Assembly: GCF_013393325.1 (NCBI RefSeq) | Contig: NZ_QJRC01000101.1 | Span: 124,001-188,000, forward strand | Length of the DNA stretch: 64,000 bases | Source: Pseudomonas hunanensis | GTDB taxonomy: Bacteria; Pseudomonadota; Gammaproteobacteria; Pseudomonadales; Pseudomonadaceae | Reading direction: 5' to 3' | Shown here: piece by piece, positions 42,373 through 50,713 of the stretch | How the letters are laid out: every line of letters begins with the position of its first letter | Numbering within the stretch: the first letter of the stretch is position 1 | Made by a program: the position numbers and the translations under genes | Notes under the pieces: generated by a model | What the model was told of the DNA's origin: nothing | The model's input: the letters and a program-made list of their open reading frames with translations, nothing else | The model's database searches: none

Positions 42373-42409
42373 GTCGTGAGGTTGTGTGGGCTGTCGACGT
42401 TGACCGCCC
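42361..42409 (-). promoter_or_regulatory. ANTAR (NasT) dual-hexaloop antitermination element of nasA
   Basis: Minus strand: P1 has 8-base arms (one G-A mismatch) around loop AACGTC (42409-42388). P2 has 6-base arms CACGAC/GCCGTG (one mismatch) around loop AAAGGC (42378-42361). Both loops keep A1 and G4. The P2 3' half is part of the terminator 5' arm. The P2 loop is identical to that of nirB. Confidence 0.82.
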
Positions 42410-42426
42410 TGGATGGGAGGTAAGTC

Positions 42427-42443
42427 AGCAATTAATGGGCCAG
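42427..42443 (-). promoter_or_regulatory. Sigma-54 promoter of nasA
   Basis: Minus strand CTGGCCCATTAATTGCT has GG-N10-GC spacing and a perfect TTGCT -12 element. The start is expected around 42416, just before the P1 hairpin. A partial NtrC-like dyad (GCACC..GGTG) lies at 42483-42503. Confidence 0.7.
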
Positions 42444-42563
42444 CCGCCTCACGCTCCCACAAAGGCCGTGCTGTGGCCTATCTTGCGCACCATGCGGTGG
42501 CAACTTCACAGCCCCAGGCGCTATGCTGGGGCACATTCCAGCATGAGCAACTGCCCTCCCCCT

Positions 42564-43334
42564 ATGTCTCAGGTGATCATCAAGACCCCCGCCCAACTCG
42601 ACCTGATGCGCCGCGCCGGCCAACTGCTGGCCCAGGTGTTCGCCGACCTCGACAGCTTCATCCGCCCCGGTGTCACCACCATGCAGATCAACGATCGCGC
42701 CGAGGCATTCATCGTCGATACACTCAAGGCGCGGCCAGCGAGCAAAGGCCAGTACGGCTTCCCCTACTCGCTCAATACTTCGGTGGACCATGTGGTGTGC
42801 CACGGCATACCCAAAGTCGATGAAGTGCTCAAGGAAGGCTCGATCATCAACGTCGACATCACCCTGGAACAGGGCGGCTACATTGCCGACTCTTCGAAGA
42901 TGTATGGCATCGGAGCGATCAGCGATGAAGCCCGGCGGTTGGTCGACACCACCTACGACGCATTGTGGAAAGGCATCGAGCAGGTGCGCCCTGGGGCGAC
43001 GCTGGGTGATATCGGCCATGCCGTGCAGGCCCATGCCGAGGCTGCGGGCTACAGCGTGGTACGCGAGTATTGCGGGCACGGCATTGGCCAGCAGATGCAT
43101 GAGGGGCCCGAGGTGCTGCACATTGGCCAGCGCGGCATGGGCATGAAGCTGAAGCCGGGCATGGTGTTTACCATCGAGCCGATGATCAACCAGGGTAAGC
43201 GTGGCACGCGAGAAATGAAGGACGGCTGGACGGTGATTACCCGTGACCACAGCCTGTCGGCGCAATGGGAGCACACCGTGGCAGTGACCGAGCAAGGGTT
43301 CGAAGTGCTGACGCTGCGGGAGGAAGAGCGCTGA
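42564..43334 (+). CDS. map: Type I methionine aminopeptidase
   Basis: A 256-residue enzyme (MSQVIIKTPAQLDLMRRAGQ). ATG 42564 fits the family; ATG 42543 would add 7 residues. Metal ligands are all present: Asp pair in NVDITLEQGGYIADSS, His in YCGHGIGQQMHEGP, Glu in FTIEPM and Glu in QWEHTVAV. It removes N-terminal methionine from nascent proteins. Pseudomonads usually carry the essential map next to rpsB, so this is probably a second copy. It is divergent from nasA and ends in a bidirectional terminator shared with the tRNA genes. Confidence 0.93.
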   Translation: MSQVIIKTPAQLDLMRRAGQLLAQVFADLDSFIRPGVTTMQINDRAEAFIVDTLKARPASKGQYGFPYSLNTSVDHVVCHGIPKVDEVLKEGSIINVDITLEQGGYIADSSKMYGIGAISDEARRLVDTTYDALWKGIEQVRPGATLGDIGHAVQAHAEAAGYSVVREYCGHGIGQQMHEGPEVLHIGQRGMGMKLKPGMVFTIEPMINQGKRGTREMKDGWTVITRDHSLSAQWEHTVAVTEQGFEVLTLREEER

Positions 43335-43352
43335 AGCTGAAACTGCAGGCAC

Positions 43353-43382
43353 AAAAAAAGCGACCCTAAGGTCGCTTTTTTT
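43353..43382. terminator. Bidirectional terminator between map and tRNA-Asp (copy 1)
   Basis: AAAAAAA GCGACC-CTAA-GGTCGC TTTTTTT serves the converging map and tRNA transcripts. Confidence 0.9.
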
Positions 43383-43421
43383 GTTACTTCCGGGTGTTCA
43401 GTGGGCCCTGGAAGTGGAATA

Positions 43422-43498
43422 TGGCGCAGCGGACGGGACTCGAACCCGCGACCCCCGGCGTGACAGGCCGGTATTCTAACCGACTGAACTACCGCTGC
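43422..43498 (-). tRNA. tRNA-Asp (GTC), copy 1
   Basis: A 77-base cloverleaf with encoded CCA. Acceptor stem GCAGCGG/CCGCTGC, anticodon loop CTGTCAC (anticodon GTC), T-arm GGTTCGAGTCC. It lies downstream of tRNA-Val in the same unit. Confidence 0.97.
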
Positions 43499-43511
43499 GC
43501 TATACATCGAG

Positions 43512-43587
43512 TGGTGGGTGATGACGGGATCGAACCGCCGACCCTCTGCTTGTAAGGCAGATGCTCTCCCGGCTGAGCTAATCACCC
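43512..43587 (-). tRNA. tRNA-Val (TAC), copy 1
   Basis: A 76-base cloverleaf with encoded CCA. Acceptor stem GGGTGAT/ATCACCC, anticodon loop CTTACAA (anticodon TAC), T-loop GTTCGATCC. It is 13 bases upstream of tRNA-Asp copy 1. Confidence 0.97.
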
Positions 43588-43688
43588 ATGTCTCTCGGTG
43601 TGGCGCGCATTCTACGGGCGACTTTGCGCTCTGGCAAGCACTTATCGAAGTTTTTTCAAACTTGGATCAAACAGCAAAATACAGGCAC

Positions 43689-43718
43689 AAAAAAAGCGAC
43701 CCTAAGGTCGCATTCTTT
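43689..43718 (-). terminator. Terminator of tRNA unit copy 2
   Basis: GCGACC-CTAA-GGTCGC stem with seven A on the left (a T-run on the minus strand). It matches copy 1 except for the right-hand side (ATTC). Confidence 0.85.
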
Positions 43719-43757
43719 GTTACTTCCGGGTGTTCAGTGGGCCCTGGAAGTTGAATA

Positions 43758-43834
43758 TGGCGCAGCGGACGGGACTCGAACCCGCGACCCCCGGCGTGAC
43801 AGGCCGGTATTCTAACCGACTGAACTACCGCTGC
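43758..43834 (-). tRNA. tRNA-Asp (GTC), copy 2
   Basis: Identical by eye to copy 1 over the 77 bases, anticodon GTC, CCA encoded. Confidence 0.97.
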
Positions 43835-43847
43835 GCTATACATCGAG

Positions 43848-43923
43848 TGGTGGGTGATGACGGGATCGAACCGCCGACCCTCTGCTTGTAAGGCAGATGC
43901 TCTCCCGGCTGAGCTAATCACCC
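43848..43923 (-). tRNA. tRNA-Val (TAC), copy 2
   Basis: Identical by eye to copy 1 over the 76 bases, anticodon TAC, CCA encoded. It is the first gene of the minus-strand tRNA unit. Confidence 0.97.
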
Positions 43924-44139
43924 TTCGTCTCGGTGTGGCGCGCATTCTACGGACGGCCCCACACCCTGGCAAGCACTTTTTAAACTTTTTTCAAAAAAAA
44001 CCTCATGCCTTTCAAAGACCTAGCGTTGGCGTGCGTTTCTTTCCCGCATTAGTCACTGCTGGCCCTGTGACAGGGCTGGCCTCAGAACAGCGCACGGAGA
44101 ATAATGCCCGCCTTATGCATTAAGGAGAGATTGCCCCTC

Positions 44140-45060
44140 ATGTGGTTCAAGAACCTGCTGACCTACCGCCTGACCCAGGAAGTTCCGTTCGAGCCTGAAG
44201 CGCTGGAAGCCGCCCTGGCCAGCAAGCCGGCCCGCCCTTGCGCCAGCCAGGAGCTGACCACCTACGGTTTCGTCGCGCCGTTCGGCAAAGGCGAAGACGC
44301 TCCCCTGGTGCATGTCAGCGGCGAGTACCTGCTGATTGCCGCACGCAAGGAAGAACGCATCCTGCCTAGCAGCGTGGTCAACGACGCGGTCAAGGAAAAG
44401 GTCGAAGAGATCGAGACCGAGCAAATGCGCAAGGTCTATAAAAAGGAACGCGACCAGATCAAGGACGAGATCATCCAGGCCTTCCTGCCGCGCGCGTTCA
44501 TCCGCCGCTCGATGATCTTCGCCGCCATCGCCCCACGCCTGGGCGTGATTCTGGTCAACTCGGCCAGCGCCAAGCGTGCCGAAGACCTGTTGTCGACCCT
44601 GCGTGAAGTGATGGGCTCGCTGCCGGTGCGCCCTGCCACGGTAAAAATTGCGCCGGTTGCCACCATGACCGACTGGGTCAAGTCGCAGCAAGCCGCCGAA
44701 GGCTTCTATGTGCTGGACGAATGCGAGCTGCGCGACACTGCCGAAGACGGCGGTATCGTGCGCTGCAAGCGCCAGGACCTGACGGGCGAGGAAATCCAGC
44801 TGCACCTGAGCACTGGCAAGGTAGTGACCCAGCTGGCCCTGGCCTGGCAGGACAAGCTGTCGTTCATTCTCGACGACAAGATGGTCATCAAGCGCCTGAA
44901 ATTCGAAGAGCTGCTGCAGGAGCAGGCCGAGCAGGACGGTGGCGATGAGGCAGCGCAGCAGTTCGATGCCAGCTTCCAGCTGATGATGATGACCTTTGCC
45001 GAGTTCCTGCCGGTGCTGTTCGAAGCGCTGGGTGGGGAAGAGATTCCGCAAGGGGTCTGA
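44140..45060 (+). CDS. rdgC: Recombination-associated protein RdgC
   Basis: A 306-residue protein (MWFKNLLTYRLTQEVPF). ATG 44140 follows AAGGAG, and a longer reading to 44104 is not family-like. RdgC forms a toroidal dimer around double-stranded DNA and limits RecA action. The conserved RR in LPRAFIRRSMIFAAI and the basic surface residues are present. It is a single gene downstream of the tRNA cluster and transcribed away from it. Confidence 0.95.
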   Translation: MWFKNLLTYRLTQEVPFEPEALEAALASKPARPCASQELTTYGFVAPFGKGEDAPLVHVSGEYLLIAARKEERILPSSVVNDAVKEKVEEIETEQMRKVYKKERDQIKDEIIQAFLPRAFIRRSMIFAAIAPRLGVILVNSASAKRAEDLLSTLREVMGSLPVRPATVKIAPVATMTDWVKSQQAAEGFYVLDECELRDTAEDGGIVRCKRQDLTGEEIQLHLSTGKVVTQLALAWQDKLSFILDDKMVIKRLKFEELLQEQAEQDGGDEAAQQFDASFQLMMMTFAEFLPVLFEALGGEEIPQGV

Positions 45061-45110
45061 TGTTCTCTTGAAGGACCGGTGCTGGCCTGGAAGTGATTTT
45101 TTGCCTGCAC

Positions 45111-45143
45111 CGGCCTCTTCGCGGGTAAACCCGCGAAAGGGCC
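45111..45143. repeat. Single REP hairpin
   Basis: CTCTTCGCGGGTAAACCCGC with its complementary end lies between rdgC and the BASS transporter gene. Confidence 0.75.
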
Positions 45144-45183
45144 AATAAAATCCACACAGCTATAAAAAGAAAAGGAATTGCCC

Positions 45184-46158
45184 ATGCGTGCCCTCGCCGC
45201 CTTAAGCCGCTTCGTCGGCAATACCTTCGCCCTGTGGGTGCTGGTTTTCGCCGTGCTGGCTTTCCTGCAACCGCAATGGTTCATCGCCCTCAAGGTGGCC
45301 ATTGTGCCGCTGCTGGGGCTGGTGATGTTCGGCATGGGCCTTACCCTCAAGCTCGACGACTTCGCCGCCCTCGCCCGCCAGCCTTGGCGGGTGATGTTGG
45401 GCGTGGTCGCGCACTTCGTGATCATGCCCGGCATGGCCTGGCTGCTGTGCCAGCTGTTCCACCTGCCGCCGGAAATTGCCGTGGGCGTGATCCTGGTTGG
45501 TTGCTGCCCAAGCGGCACGGCATCGAACGTGATGGTCTGGCTGTCGCGTGGCGACCTGGCGCTGGCCGTGGCGATCGCTGCGGTCACCACCCTGCTGGCA
45601 CCGCTACTGACCCCGGCGCTGATTTGGTTCCTGGCATCGGCCTGGTTGCCGGTGTCCTTCATGGACATGTTCTGGTCGATCCTGCAGCTTGTCATGCTGC
45701 CGATCGTGCTCGGCGTGCTGGCCCAGCGCTTGCTCGGTACCCGCGTGCAGGCGGCGGTGCAGGTGCTGCCACTGGTGTCGGTGGTGAGTATCGTGATGAT
45801 CGTGTGTGCGGTGGTGGCGGCCAGCCAGGCGAAAATCGCCGAGTCGGGGTTGCTGATCATGGCGGTGGTGATGCTGCACAACAGCTTCGGCTATTTGCTG
45901 GGGTACCTGACCGGCAAGCTGTGCAAGCTGCCGCTGGCCCAGCGCAAGTCACTGGCACTGGAGGTGGGCATGCAGAACTCCGGGCTTGGCGCGGCACTGG
46001 CAGCAGCGCACTTCTCGCCACTGGCGGCGGTGCCGAGCGCCTTGTTCAGTGTTTGGCACAATATTTCCGGGGCGCTATTGTCCACCTGGTTCCGGCGGAT
46101 GAATGAGCCGGCGGTGGAAACCGAAGCAGTGGAACCCGCCCGCACAGGCTTGCCCTGA
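45184..46158 (+). CDS. Bile acid:sodium symporter family (BASS) transporter
   Basis: A 324-residue inner-membrane protein with about ten helices. It has the BASS signatures LVMFGMGLTLKLDDF, VGCCPSGTASNVMVWLSRGD (the crossover region binding sodium) and EVGMQNSGLGAALA. ATG 45184 follows AAGGA. Family members transport organic acids such as pantoate/ketopantoate (PanS) or other small anions, not necessarily bile acids. The substrate here is unknown. Confidence 0.88.
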   Translation: MRALAALSRFVGNTFALWVLVFAVLAFLQPQWFIALKVAIVPLLGLVMFGMGLTLKLDDFAALARQPWRVMLGVVAHFVIMPGMAWLLCQLFHLPPEIAVGVILVGCCPSGTASNVMVWLSRGDLALAVAIAAVTTLLAPLLTPALIWFLASAWLPVSFMDMFWSILQLVMLPIVLGVLAQRLLGTRVQAAVQVLPLVSVVSIVMIVCAVVAASQAKIAESGLLIMAVVMLHNSFGYLLGYLTGKLCKLPLAQRKSLALEVGMQNSGLGAALAAAHFSPLAAVPSALFSVWHNISGALLSTWFRRMNEPAVETEAVEPARTGLP

Positions 46159-46188
46159 AACCTTCAGGTGTGCACCATAGTGGCCACT

Positions 46189-46237
46189 GTGAGGACGACC
46201 TCACGACGCACCGCGTGACCATTCCGGGGACGGCCCC
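46189..46237 (+). promoter_or_regulatory. Guanidine-II (mini-ykkC) riboswitch
   Basis: Two hairpins with ACGR tetraloops: GTGAGG-ACGA-CCTCAC (46189-46204) and GGGG-ACGG-CCCC (46226-46237), joined by 21 bases. They lie 26 bases before the gdx/sugE start and just ahead of its GGAG site. This is the guanidine-II pattern, in which two hairpins each bind guanidine by loop-loop contact to release the ribosome site. Confidence 0.85.
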
Positions 46238-46263
46238 ATCATTCAAACGATGGAGACACACTC

Positions 46264-46581
46264 ATGTCCTGGATCATCCTGTTCTTTGCCGGCCTGTTCG
46301 AGGTCGGCTGGGCCGTCGGCCTGAAATACACCGACGGCTTCAGCAAGCCGATTCCCACCGTACTTACCGTCGGCGCCATGGTCATCAGCCTTGGCCTGCT
46401 GGGCCTGGCCATGAAGGAGCTGCCACTGGGCACCGCCTATGCCATCTGGACTGGCGTCGGTGCCGTGGGCACGGTGATCGCTGGCATCATCCTGTTCGGC
46501 GAATCGATGGCCCTGGTACGGCTGGTCAGCGTGGCACTGATCGTCTGCGGCCTGGTCGGCCTTAAAGTCAGCGCCAGCTAA
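46264..46581 (+). CDS. gdx: Guanidinium exporter Gdx (SugE), SMR family
   Basis: A 105-residue four-helix small multidrug resistance protein. It has the key glutamate in LFFAGLFEVGWAVGLKYTDG (Glu ~13) and helix motifs TAYAIWTGVGAVGTVI and GIILFGES. The GWA-GLK signature marks the Gdx/SugE subtype, which exports guanidinium in exchange for protons rather than general cationic drugs. The guanidine-II riboswitch in its leader supports this. It is convergent with the MFS-acyltransferase gene. Confidence 0.94.
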   Translation: MSWIILFFAGLFEVGWAVGLKYTDGFSKPIPTVLTVGAMVISLGLLGLAMKELPLGTAYAIWTGVGAVGTVIAGIILFGESMALVRLVSVALIVCGLVGLKVSAS

Positions 46582-46590
46582 CCCCCTCCC

Positions 46591-48468
46591 CTAGCGCAGG
46601 TTACCGCGCAAACGGCTGACCTGCTCGCGCAACAACTCTGGCTGCGCCGCCTCCACTGGGATGGCGGCGCCTGCCACAATGGTCACCCGCGACCACAGGC
46701 GCTTGAAAAAGCCCTTGGCCGGGTCGCGGCTGAAGAAGCTGCCCCACAGCCCCTGCAAGGCCAGCGGAATCACCGGCACCGGCGTTTCTTCGAGGATGCG
46801 GTTGACGCCGCCCTTGAACACATCGATTTCGCCATCACCGGTCAACTTGCCTTCCGGGAAGATGCACACCAGCTCCCCCTCGGCCAGGTACTGGGCAATT
46901 CGCGCGAAGGCGCGCTCGTAGGTCGCCAGGTCTTCGTTACGTCCGGCTATCGGGATGGCGCCAGCGGTGCGGAACACGAAGTTGAGCACCGGCAGGTTGT
47001 AGATCTTGTAGTACATGACAAAGCGGATCGGCCGGCGGATAGCCCCACCCAGCAGCAGCGCATCGACGAATGAAACGTGGTTGCACACCAGCAACGCCGC
47101 GCCTTCGTCAGGGATGCGTTCAAGGTCGCGATGCTGCACGCGATACATCGAATGGCTGAGCAACCAGATCAGGAAGCGCATGGTGAACTCGGGCACGATC
47201 CTGAAGATGTAGGCGTTGACCGCGATGTTGAGCAGCGACACCACCAGGAAAAGCTGCGGGATGGTAAAGCCTGCCAAGCCCAGCAGGACGATGGTGAGCA
47301 CCGCCGACACCACCATGAACAGGGCATTGAGGATGTTGTTGGCCGCGATCACCCGGGCGCGTTGGTCTTCGGCCGTACGCGCCTGGATCAGCGCATACAG
47401 CGGCACGATATAGAAGCCGCCGAACACGCCCAGGCCGACGATCGACAACAAGATCCACCAGGCCTGGCTCATGCCCAGCAGCGCCAGCCAGTCATGCGGC
47501 GCCGCGGCAGCCGGCACATCACCGGAATGCCACCACCACAACAGGCCGAACAGGGTCAGGCCGAACGAGCCGAACGGCACCAGGCCAATCTCCACCTTGC
47601 GCCCGCTAAGGCGCTCGCACAGCAATGAGCCCAGGGCGATACCCACCGAGAACAGCGTCAGCACCAGGGTCACCACCGTGCCGTCACCGTGCAGCCAGTC
47701 CTTGGCGTAGGCCGGGATCTGCGTAAGGTAGATGGCGCCGACGAACCAGAACCACGAGTTGCCGACGATCGAGCGCGACACCGCTGGCGGCTGGCCCAGG
47801 CCCATGCGCAGAATCGCCCAGGACTGCTTGAAGATGTTCCAGTCCAGTGTCATCTGCGGCGATGCGGCGGCAGCCCGGGGGATCCAGCGGCTGGCCAGGT
47901 AGCCGAGCACCGCCGTGCCGACCACGCCACCGGCCACCACCGAGGCGTAGCTGTCGGCCGACATCATCACCCCGGCGCCGATGGTGCCAGCGAGGATGGC
48001 GAGGAAGGTGCCGGTTTCCACCAGCCCATTGCCGCCAACCAACTCTTCCTCACGCAGGGCCTGCGGCAGGATTGAATACTTCACCGGGCCAAACAGCGCC
48101 GAATGGGTGCCCATGCCGAACAGCGCCACCAGCATCAACGCCAGGTGGTTGGTGATAAAGCCCAGCGCACCCACTGCCATGATCGCGATTTCGGCCAGTT
48201 TGATCGCGCGGATCAACGCGTCCTTGGCGAACTTTTCACCAAACTGCCCGCCCAGTGCCGAGAACAGGAAAAACGGCAGGATGAACAGCAAGGCGCACAG
48301 GTTGACCCAGATCGACCGGTCGCCGTCGCCCAGGCTGAGCTTGAACAGGATCGCCAGAATCAGCGACTGCTTGAACAGGTTGTCGTTGAAGGCACCCAGC
48401 GACTGGGTGATGAAAAACGGCAGGAAACGCCGCTTGCCGAGCAAGGTGAATTGCGAGGAGTGACTCAT
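46591..48468 (-). CDS. MFS transporter - acyltransferase (PlsC) fusion, LplT/Aas-like
   Basis: A 625-residue protein starting at ATG 48468 (MSHSSQFTLLGKRRFLPFF). The N-terminal ~400 residues form a 12-helix MFS domain of the LplT type (SLGAFNDNLFKQSL, GPVKYSILPQAL). The C-terminal ~190 residues are a PlsC-type acyltransferase with catalytic NHVSFVDALL (H-x4-D), FPEGKLTGDG and PVIPLALQG. In E. coli, LplT flips lysophospholipids inward and Aas re-acylates them. Here both steps are fused, but the acyl-ACP ligase domain of Aas is missing, so acyl chains must come from elsewhere. Confidence 0.9.
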   Translation of the reverse strand: MSHSSQFTLLGKRRFLPFFITQSLGAFNDNLFKQSLILAILFKLSLGDGDRSIWVNLCALLFILPFFLFSALGGQFGEKFAKDALIRAIKLAEIAIMAVGALGFITNHLALMLVALFGMGTHSALFGPVKYSILPQALREEELVGGNGLVETGTFLAILAGTIGAGVMMSADSYASVVAGGVVGTAVLGYLASRWIPRAAAASPQMTLDWNIFKQSWAILRMGLGQPPAVSRSIVGNSWFWFVGAIYLTQIPAYAKDWLHGDGTVVTLVLTLFSVGIALGSLLCERLSGRKVEIGLVPFGSFGLTLFGLLWWWHSGDVPAAAAPHDWLALLGMSQAWWILLSIVGLGVFGGFYIVPLYALIQARTAEDQRARVIAANNILNALFMVVSAVLTIVLLGLAGFTIPQLFLVVSLLNIAVNAYIFRIVPEFTMRFLIWLLSHSMYRVQHRDLERIPDEGAALLVCNHVSFVDALLLGGAIRRPIRFVMYYKIYNLPVLNFVFRTAGAIPIAGRNEDLATYERAFARIAQYLAEGELVCIFPEGKLTGDGEIDVFKGGVNRILEETPVPVIPLALQGLWGSFFSRDPAKGFFKRLWSRVTIVAGAAIPVEAAQPELLREQVSRLRGNLR

Positions 48469-48580
48469 CGTCCATGGTCCTGAGGGCTTTTCAATTGGAG
48501 GCGCGCCGGGCACGCCAGGCCACAAATCTGCATGGGAAATGCGTTGACTGGCAAGCCGTGCCTTCAGAACAGGTACTGCA

Positions 48581-49423
48581 TCACTCGAAACCGAACAACG
48601 CCTGCGCGGTATCCAGCAACAAGGCCCGGCGCAACTGCGCCGAACAGCCCAGGGCGTCGAACTGCTCGACAGCGGTGCCGAAACTCACTGCCGATTCATG
48701 CTGGGTATGCGGCCAGTCACTGCCCCACATCAACCGCTGCGCCCCGTAATGGGCTTCCAGCGCGCATAGCGTCTGACGGGCGAATGAAAGGTTTTCCTCG
48801 GGCGAACCTTCCAGCCGATAGATGCCAGACACCTTCACCCAGACCTTGCCCCGTCCGCCCAGGGTCAGCAGCTCGGCGAACCCCGGCTGGCCGAGGCCAC
48901 GGCGGGCATCGGGCCGGCCAAAATGGTCGATCACGATGTCCAGCCCATAGGGTTCGAGGGCCCGCACCAACGCCGGTATGTCGGCCACTTGCCGATGCAG
49001 CTCCAGGTGCCAGCCCTGCTCGCCAATGCGCTCCAACATAGGCCGCCATTCGGCGCCGGTCAGGTCAGGCAAGGCCTGCCCCATGAGGTTCAAGCGCACA
49101 CCCCTCACGCCCAACCTTGCCATTTCGTCCAGGCTCGCCCGTTCGACATTTCGCTCCAGCATCACCACCCCGCGCAATTGCCCCGGCACGGTCTGCAAGG
49201 CACTGAGCAGGTAACGATTGTCGGTACCGAGGAAGCTGGGCTGAACCAGCACGCCATGGCTGAAACCATGGGCCAGCAACTGGCCCAGGTAGTCGCCCAG
49301 CGGCGCATCGTAGCTGGGCGCGTAACGCCGCACGCTGGCCAGGTTCAACCCACGGCTGAATACGTGGGCGTGGCTGTCGATGGCAGTCAGGTGTAAAGCA
49401 GGAGCGTCGGGCATGGTTCTCAT
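48581..49423 (-). CDS. Amidohydrolase family metal-dependent hydrolase
   Basis: A 280-residue TIM-barrel hydrolase (Amidohydro_2 type, like 2-pyrone-4,6-dicarboxylate lactonase). Motifs: DSHAHVF (metal HxH), HLELHRQVAD, VIDHFGRPD, and MWGSDWPHTQHES (metal Asp). ATG 49423 or ATG 49414 could be the start; neither has a strong ribosome site. It follows the MFS gene by 15 bases and is likely its operon partner, hydrolysing the imported acid or lactone. The substrate is unknown. Confidence 0.85.
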   Translation of the reverse strand: MRTMPDAPALHLTAIDSHAHVFSRGLNLASVRRYAPSYDAPLGDYLGQLLAHGFSHGVLVQPSFLGTDNRYLLSALQTVPGQLRGVVMLERNVERASLDEMARLGVRGVRLNLMGQALPDLTGAEWRPMLERIGEQGWHLELHRQVADIPALVRALEPYGLDIVIDHFGRPDARRGLGQPGFAELLTLGGRGKVWVKVSGIYRLEGSPEENLSFARQTLCALEAHYGAQRLMWGSDWPHTQHESAVSFGTAVEQFDALGCSAQLRRALLLDTAQALFGFE

Positions 49424-49438
49424 ACAAACAAGGTCAGG

Positions 49439-50713
49439 TTACTTGGCAGCAGCACCGGCCATTTCCGGCGCGGGTGCAGATTCAAGGTTACGGCCACGGG
49501 TTTCCGGCAGGCACAGGGCAGCGATCACCGCCACGCCATAGGCAATGCCAGCATCGATGCCAATGGCACTGCCCAGCGACATCGACTCACTCATGTGGCC
49601 GACCAGGAACGGGAATACCGCCGACAGCACGCGGCCAAAGTTGTAGCAAAAGCCCACCCCGGCCCCGCGCACATCAGCTGGGTACAGTTCATTGAAGAAC
49701 GCGCCCAGGCTGGCCGGGATGCCGGCAGCGAAGAAGCCCAGCGGGAAGCCGAGGAACAGCATCTGGGTATTGGTCAGCGGGAAGAACACATAGGCCTGCA
49801 CGGTCAGCACGCAGCACAGCGCGAACAGCAGGATGTTCTTGCGGCGCCCAATGCGGTCGATCAGCAGGCCACTGACCACGCAGCCGCACCAGAAGGCCAG
49901 GATGATCACCGCCAGGTAACCGCCGGAGTTCAGCACTGAAAGGTTGCGTTCGGTTTTGAGGAAGGTCGGCAACCAGGTCATCACCGCGTGGTAGCCACCG
50001 TGAGCACCCAGGCCGAGCAAGCCGCCCAGCAGGGTCACGCGCAGCAGTTCCGGGCGGAAGATGCCAGCCATCGACTGCAGGAAGCTGGTGGGGATGGCGT
50101 TTTCTTTCTGCAGGCGCTGGAAGCTGTCCGGCTCGGGCACATTGCGGCGTACCCAGATGATCAGCAGTGACGGCAGCAGGCCGACGAAGAACATGACCCG
50201 CCAGGCGAATTCCTGCGGCACCAGCGAGTAGATCAACGTGAACAGCGCCACCGCCAGGCCCCAACCCACGGCCCAGGCGCTCTGCACCGTGCCCATGACC
50301 TTGCCACGATATTTCGGGTTGATGGTTTCGGCCATCAACACCGCGCCGGCCGCCCATTCGCCACCGATGCCGAAGCCTTGCATGGCCTTGACGAACAGCA
50401 GCGGGTAAAAGCCAGTGACGAATGCCGAGAGGAAGGTGAAGAAGGAGAACCAGAGAATCATCCATTGCAGGGTTCGCACACGGCCGTAACGGTCGGACAG
50501 CGTGCCGCCCAGCCAGCCACCGATTGCCGAGGTCACCAGGGTCAGGCCACTGATCAGGCCGGCATCGCCCTTGCTCAGGGAGAACGCAGCGATCAACGCA
50601 GGGATAGCCAGGCCGAACATCTGCACTTCCAGCGCATCGAGCGACCAGCCGCCGAAGCAGGCCCAGAACGTCTTGCGTTCCCGTGAAGTGATCTGGCGAT
50701 ACCAACTGAACAT
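49439..50713 (-). CDS. MFS transporter, aromatic acid/sialate-type
   Basis: A 424-residue 12-helix MFS protein. The start is ATG 50713 (MFSWYRQITSRERKTFWACF) with AAGGA eight bases upstream. Family motifs are GGWLGGTLSDRYGRVRTL after helix 2, GFGIGGEWAAGAVLMAE and DRIGRRKN. It resembles proton symporters for organic or aromatic acids. It is between its presumed regulator (upstream) and the amidohydrolase (downstream), all on the same strand. Confidence 0.88.
   Translation of the reverse strand: MFSWYRQITSRERKTFWACFGGWSLDALEVQMFGLAIPALIAAFSLSKGDAGLISGLTLVTSAIGGWLGGTLSDRYGRVRTLQWMILWFSFFTFLSAFVTGFYPLLFVKAMQGFGIGGEWAAGAVLMAETINPKYRGKVMGTVQSAWAVGWGLAVALFTLIYSLVPQEFAWRVMFFVGLLPSLLIIWVRRNVPEPDSFQRLQKENAIPTSFLQSMAGIFRPELLRVTLLGGLLGLGAHGGYHAVMTWLPTFLKTERNLSVLNSGGYLAVIILAFWCGCVVSGLLIDRIGRRKNILLFALCCVLTVQAYVFFPLTNTQMLFLGFPLGFFAAGIPASLGAFFNELYPADVRGAGVGFCYNFGRVLSAVFPFLVGHMSESMSLGSAIGIDAGIAYGVAVIAALCLPETRGRNLESAPAPEMAGAAAK

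Larger units (their letters stand above)
43346..43990. repeat. Tandem duplication of the tRNA-Val/tRNA-Asp/terminator unit (period 336 bp)
   Basis: Copy 1 begins at 43346 and copy 2 at 43682. Both tRNAs in copy 2 sit exactly 336 bases after those in copy 1, and the flanks (TTACTTCCGGGTGTTCAGTG, GGTGTGGCGCGCATTCTACG) match with few differences. The copies diverge in the terminator tail and the promoter-side spacer. Confidence 0.93.

Noticed and set aside
40323..42542. N-terminal 740 residues of a long frame ending in map
   Set aside because: This part is antisense to nasA; the real map starts at 42564.
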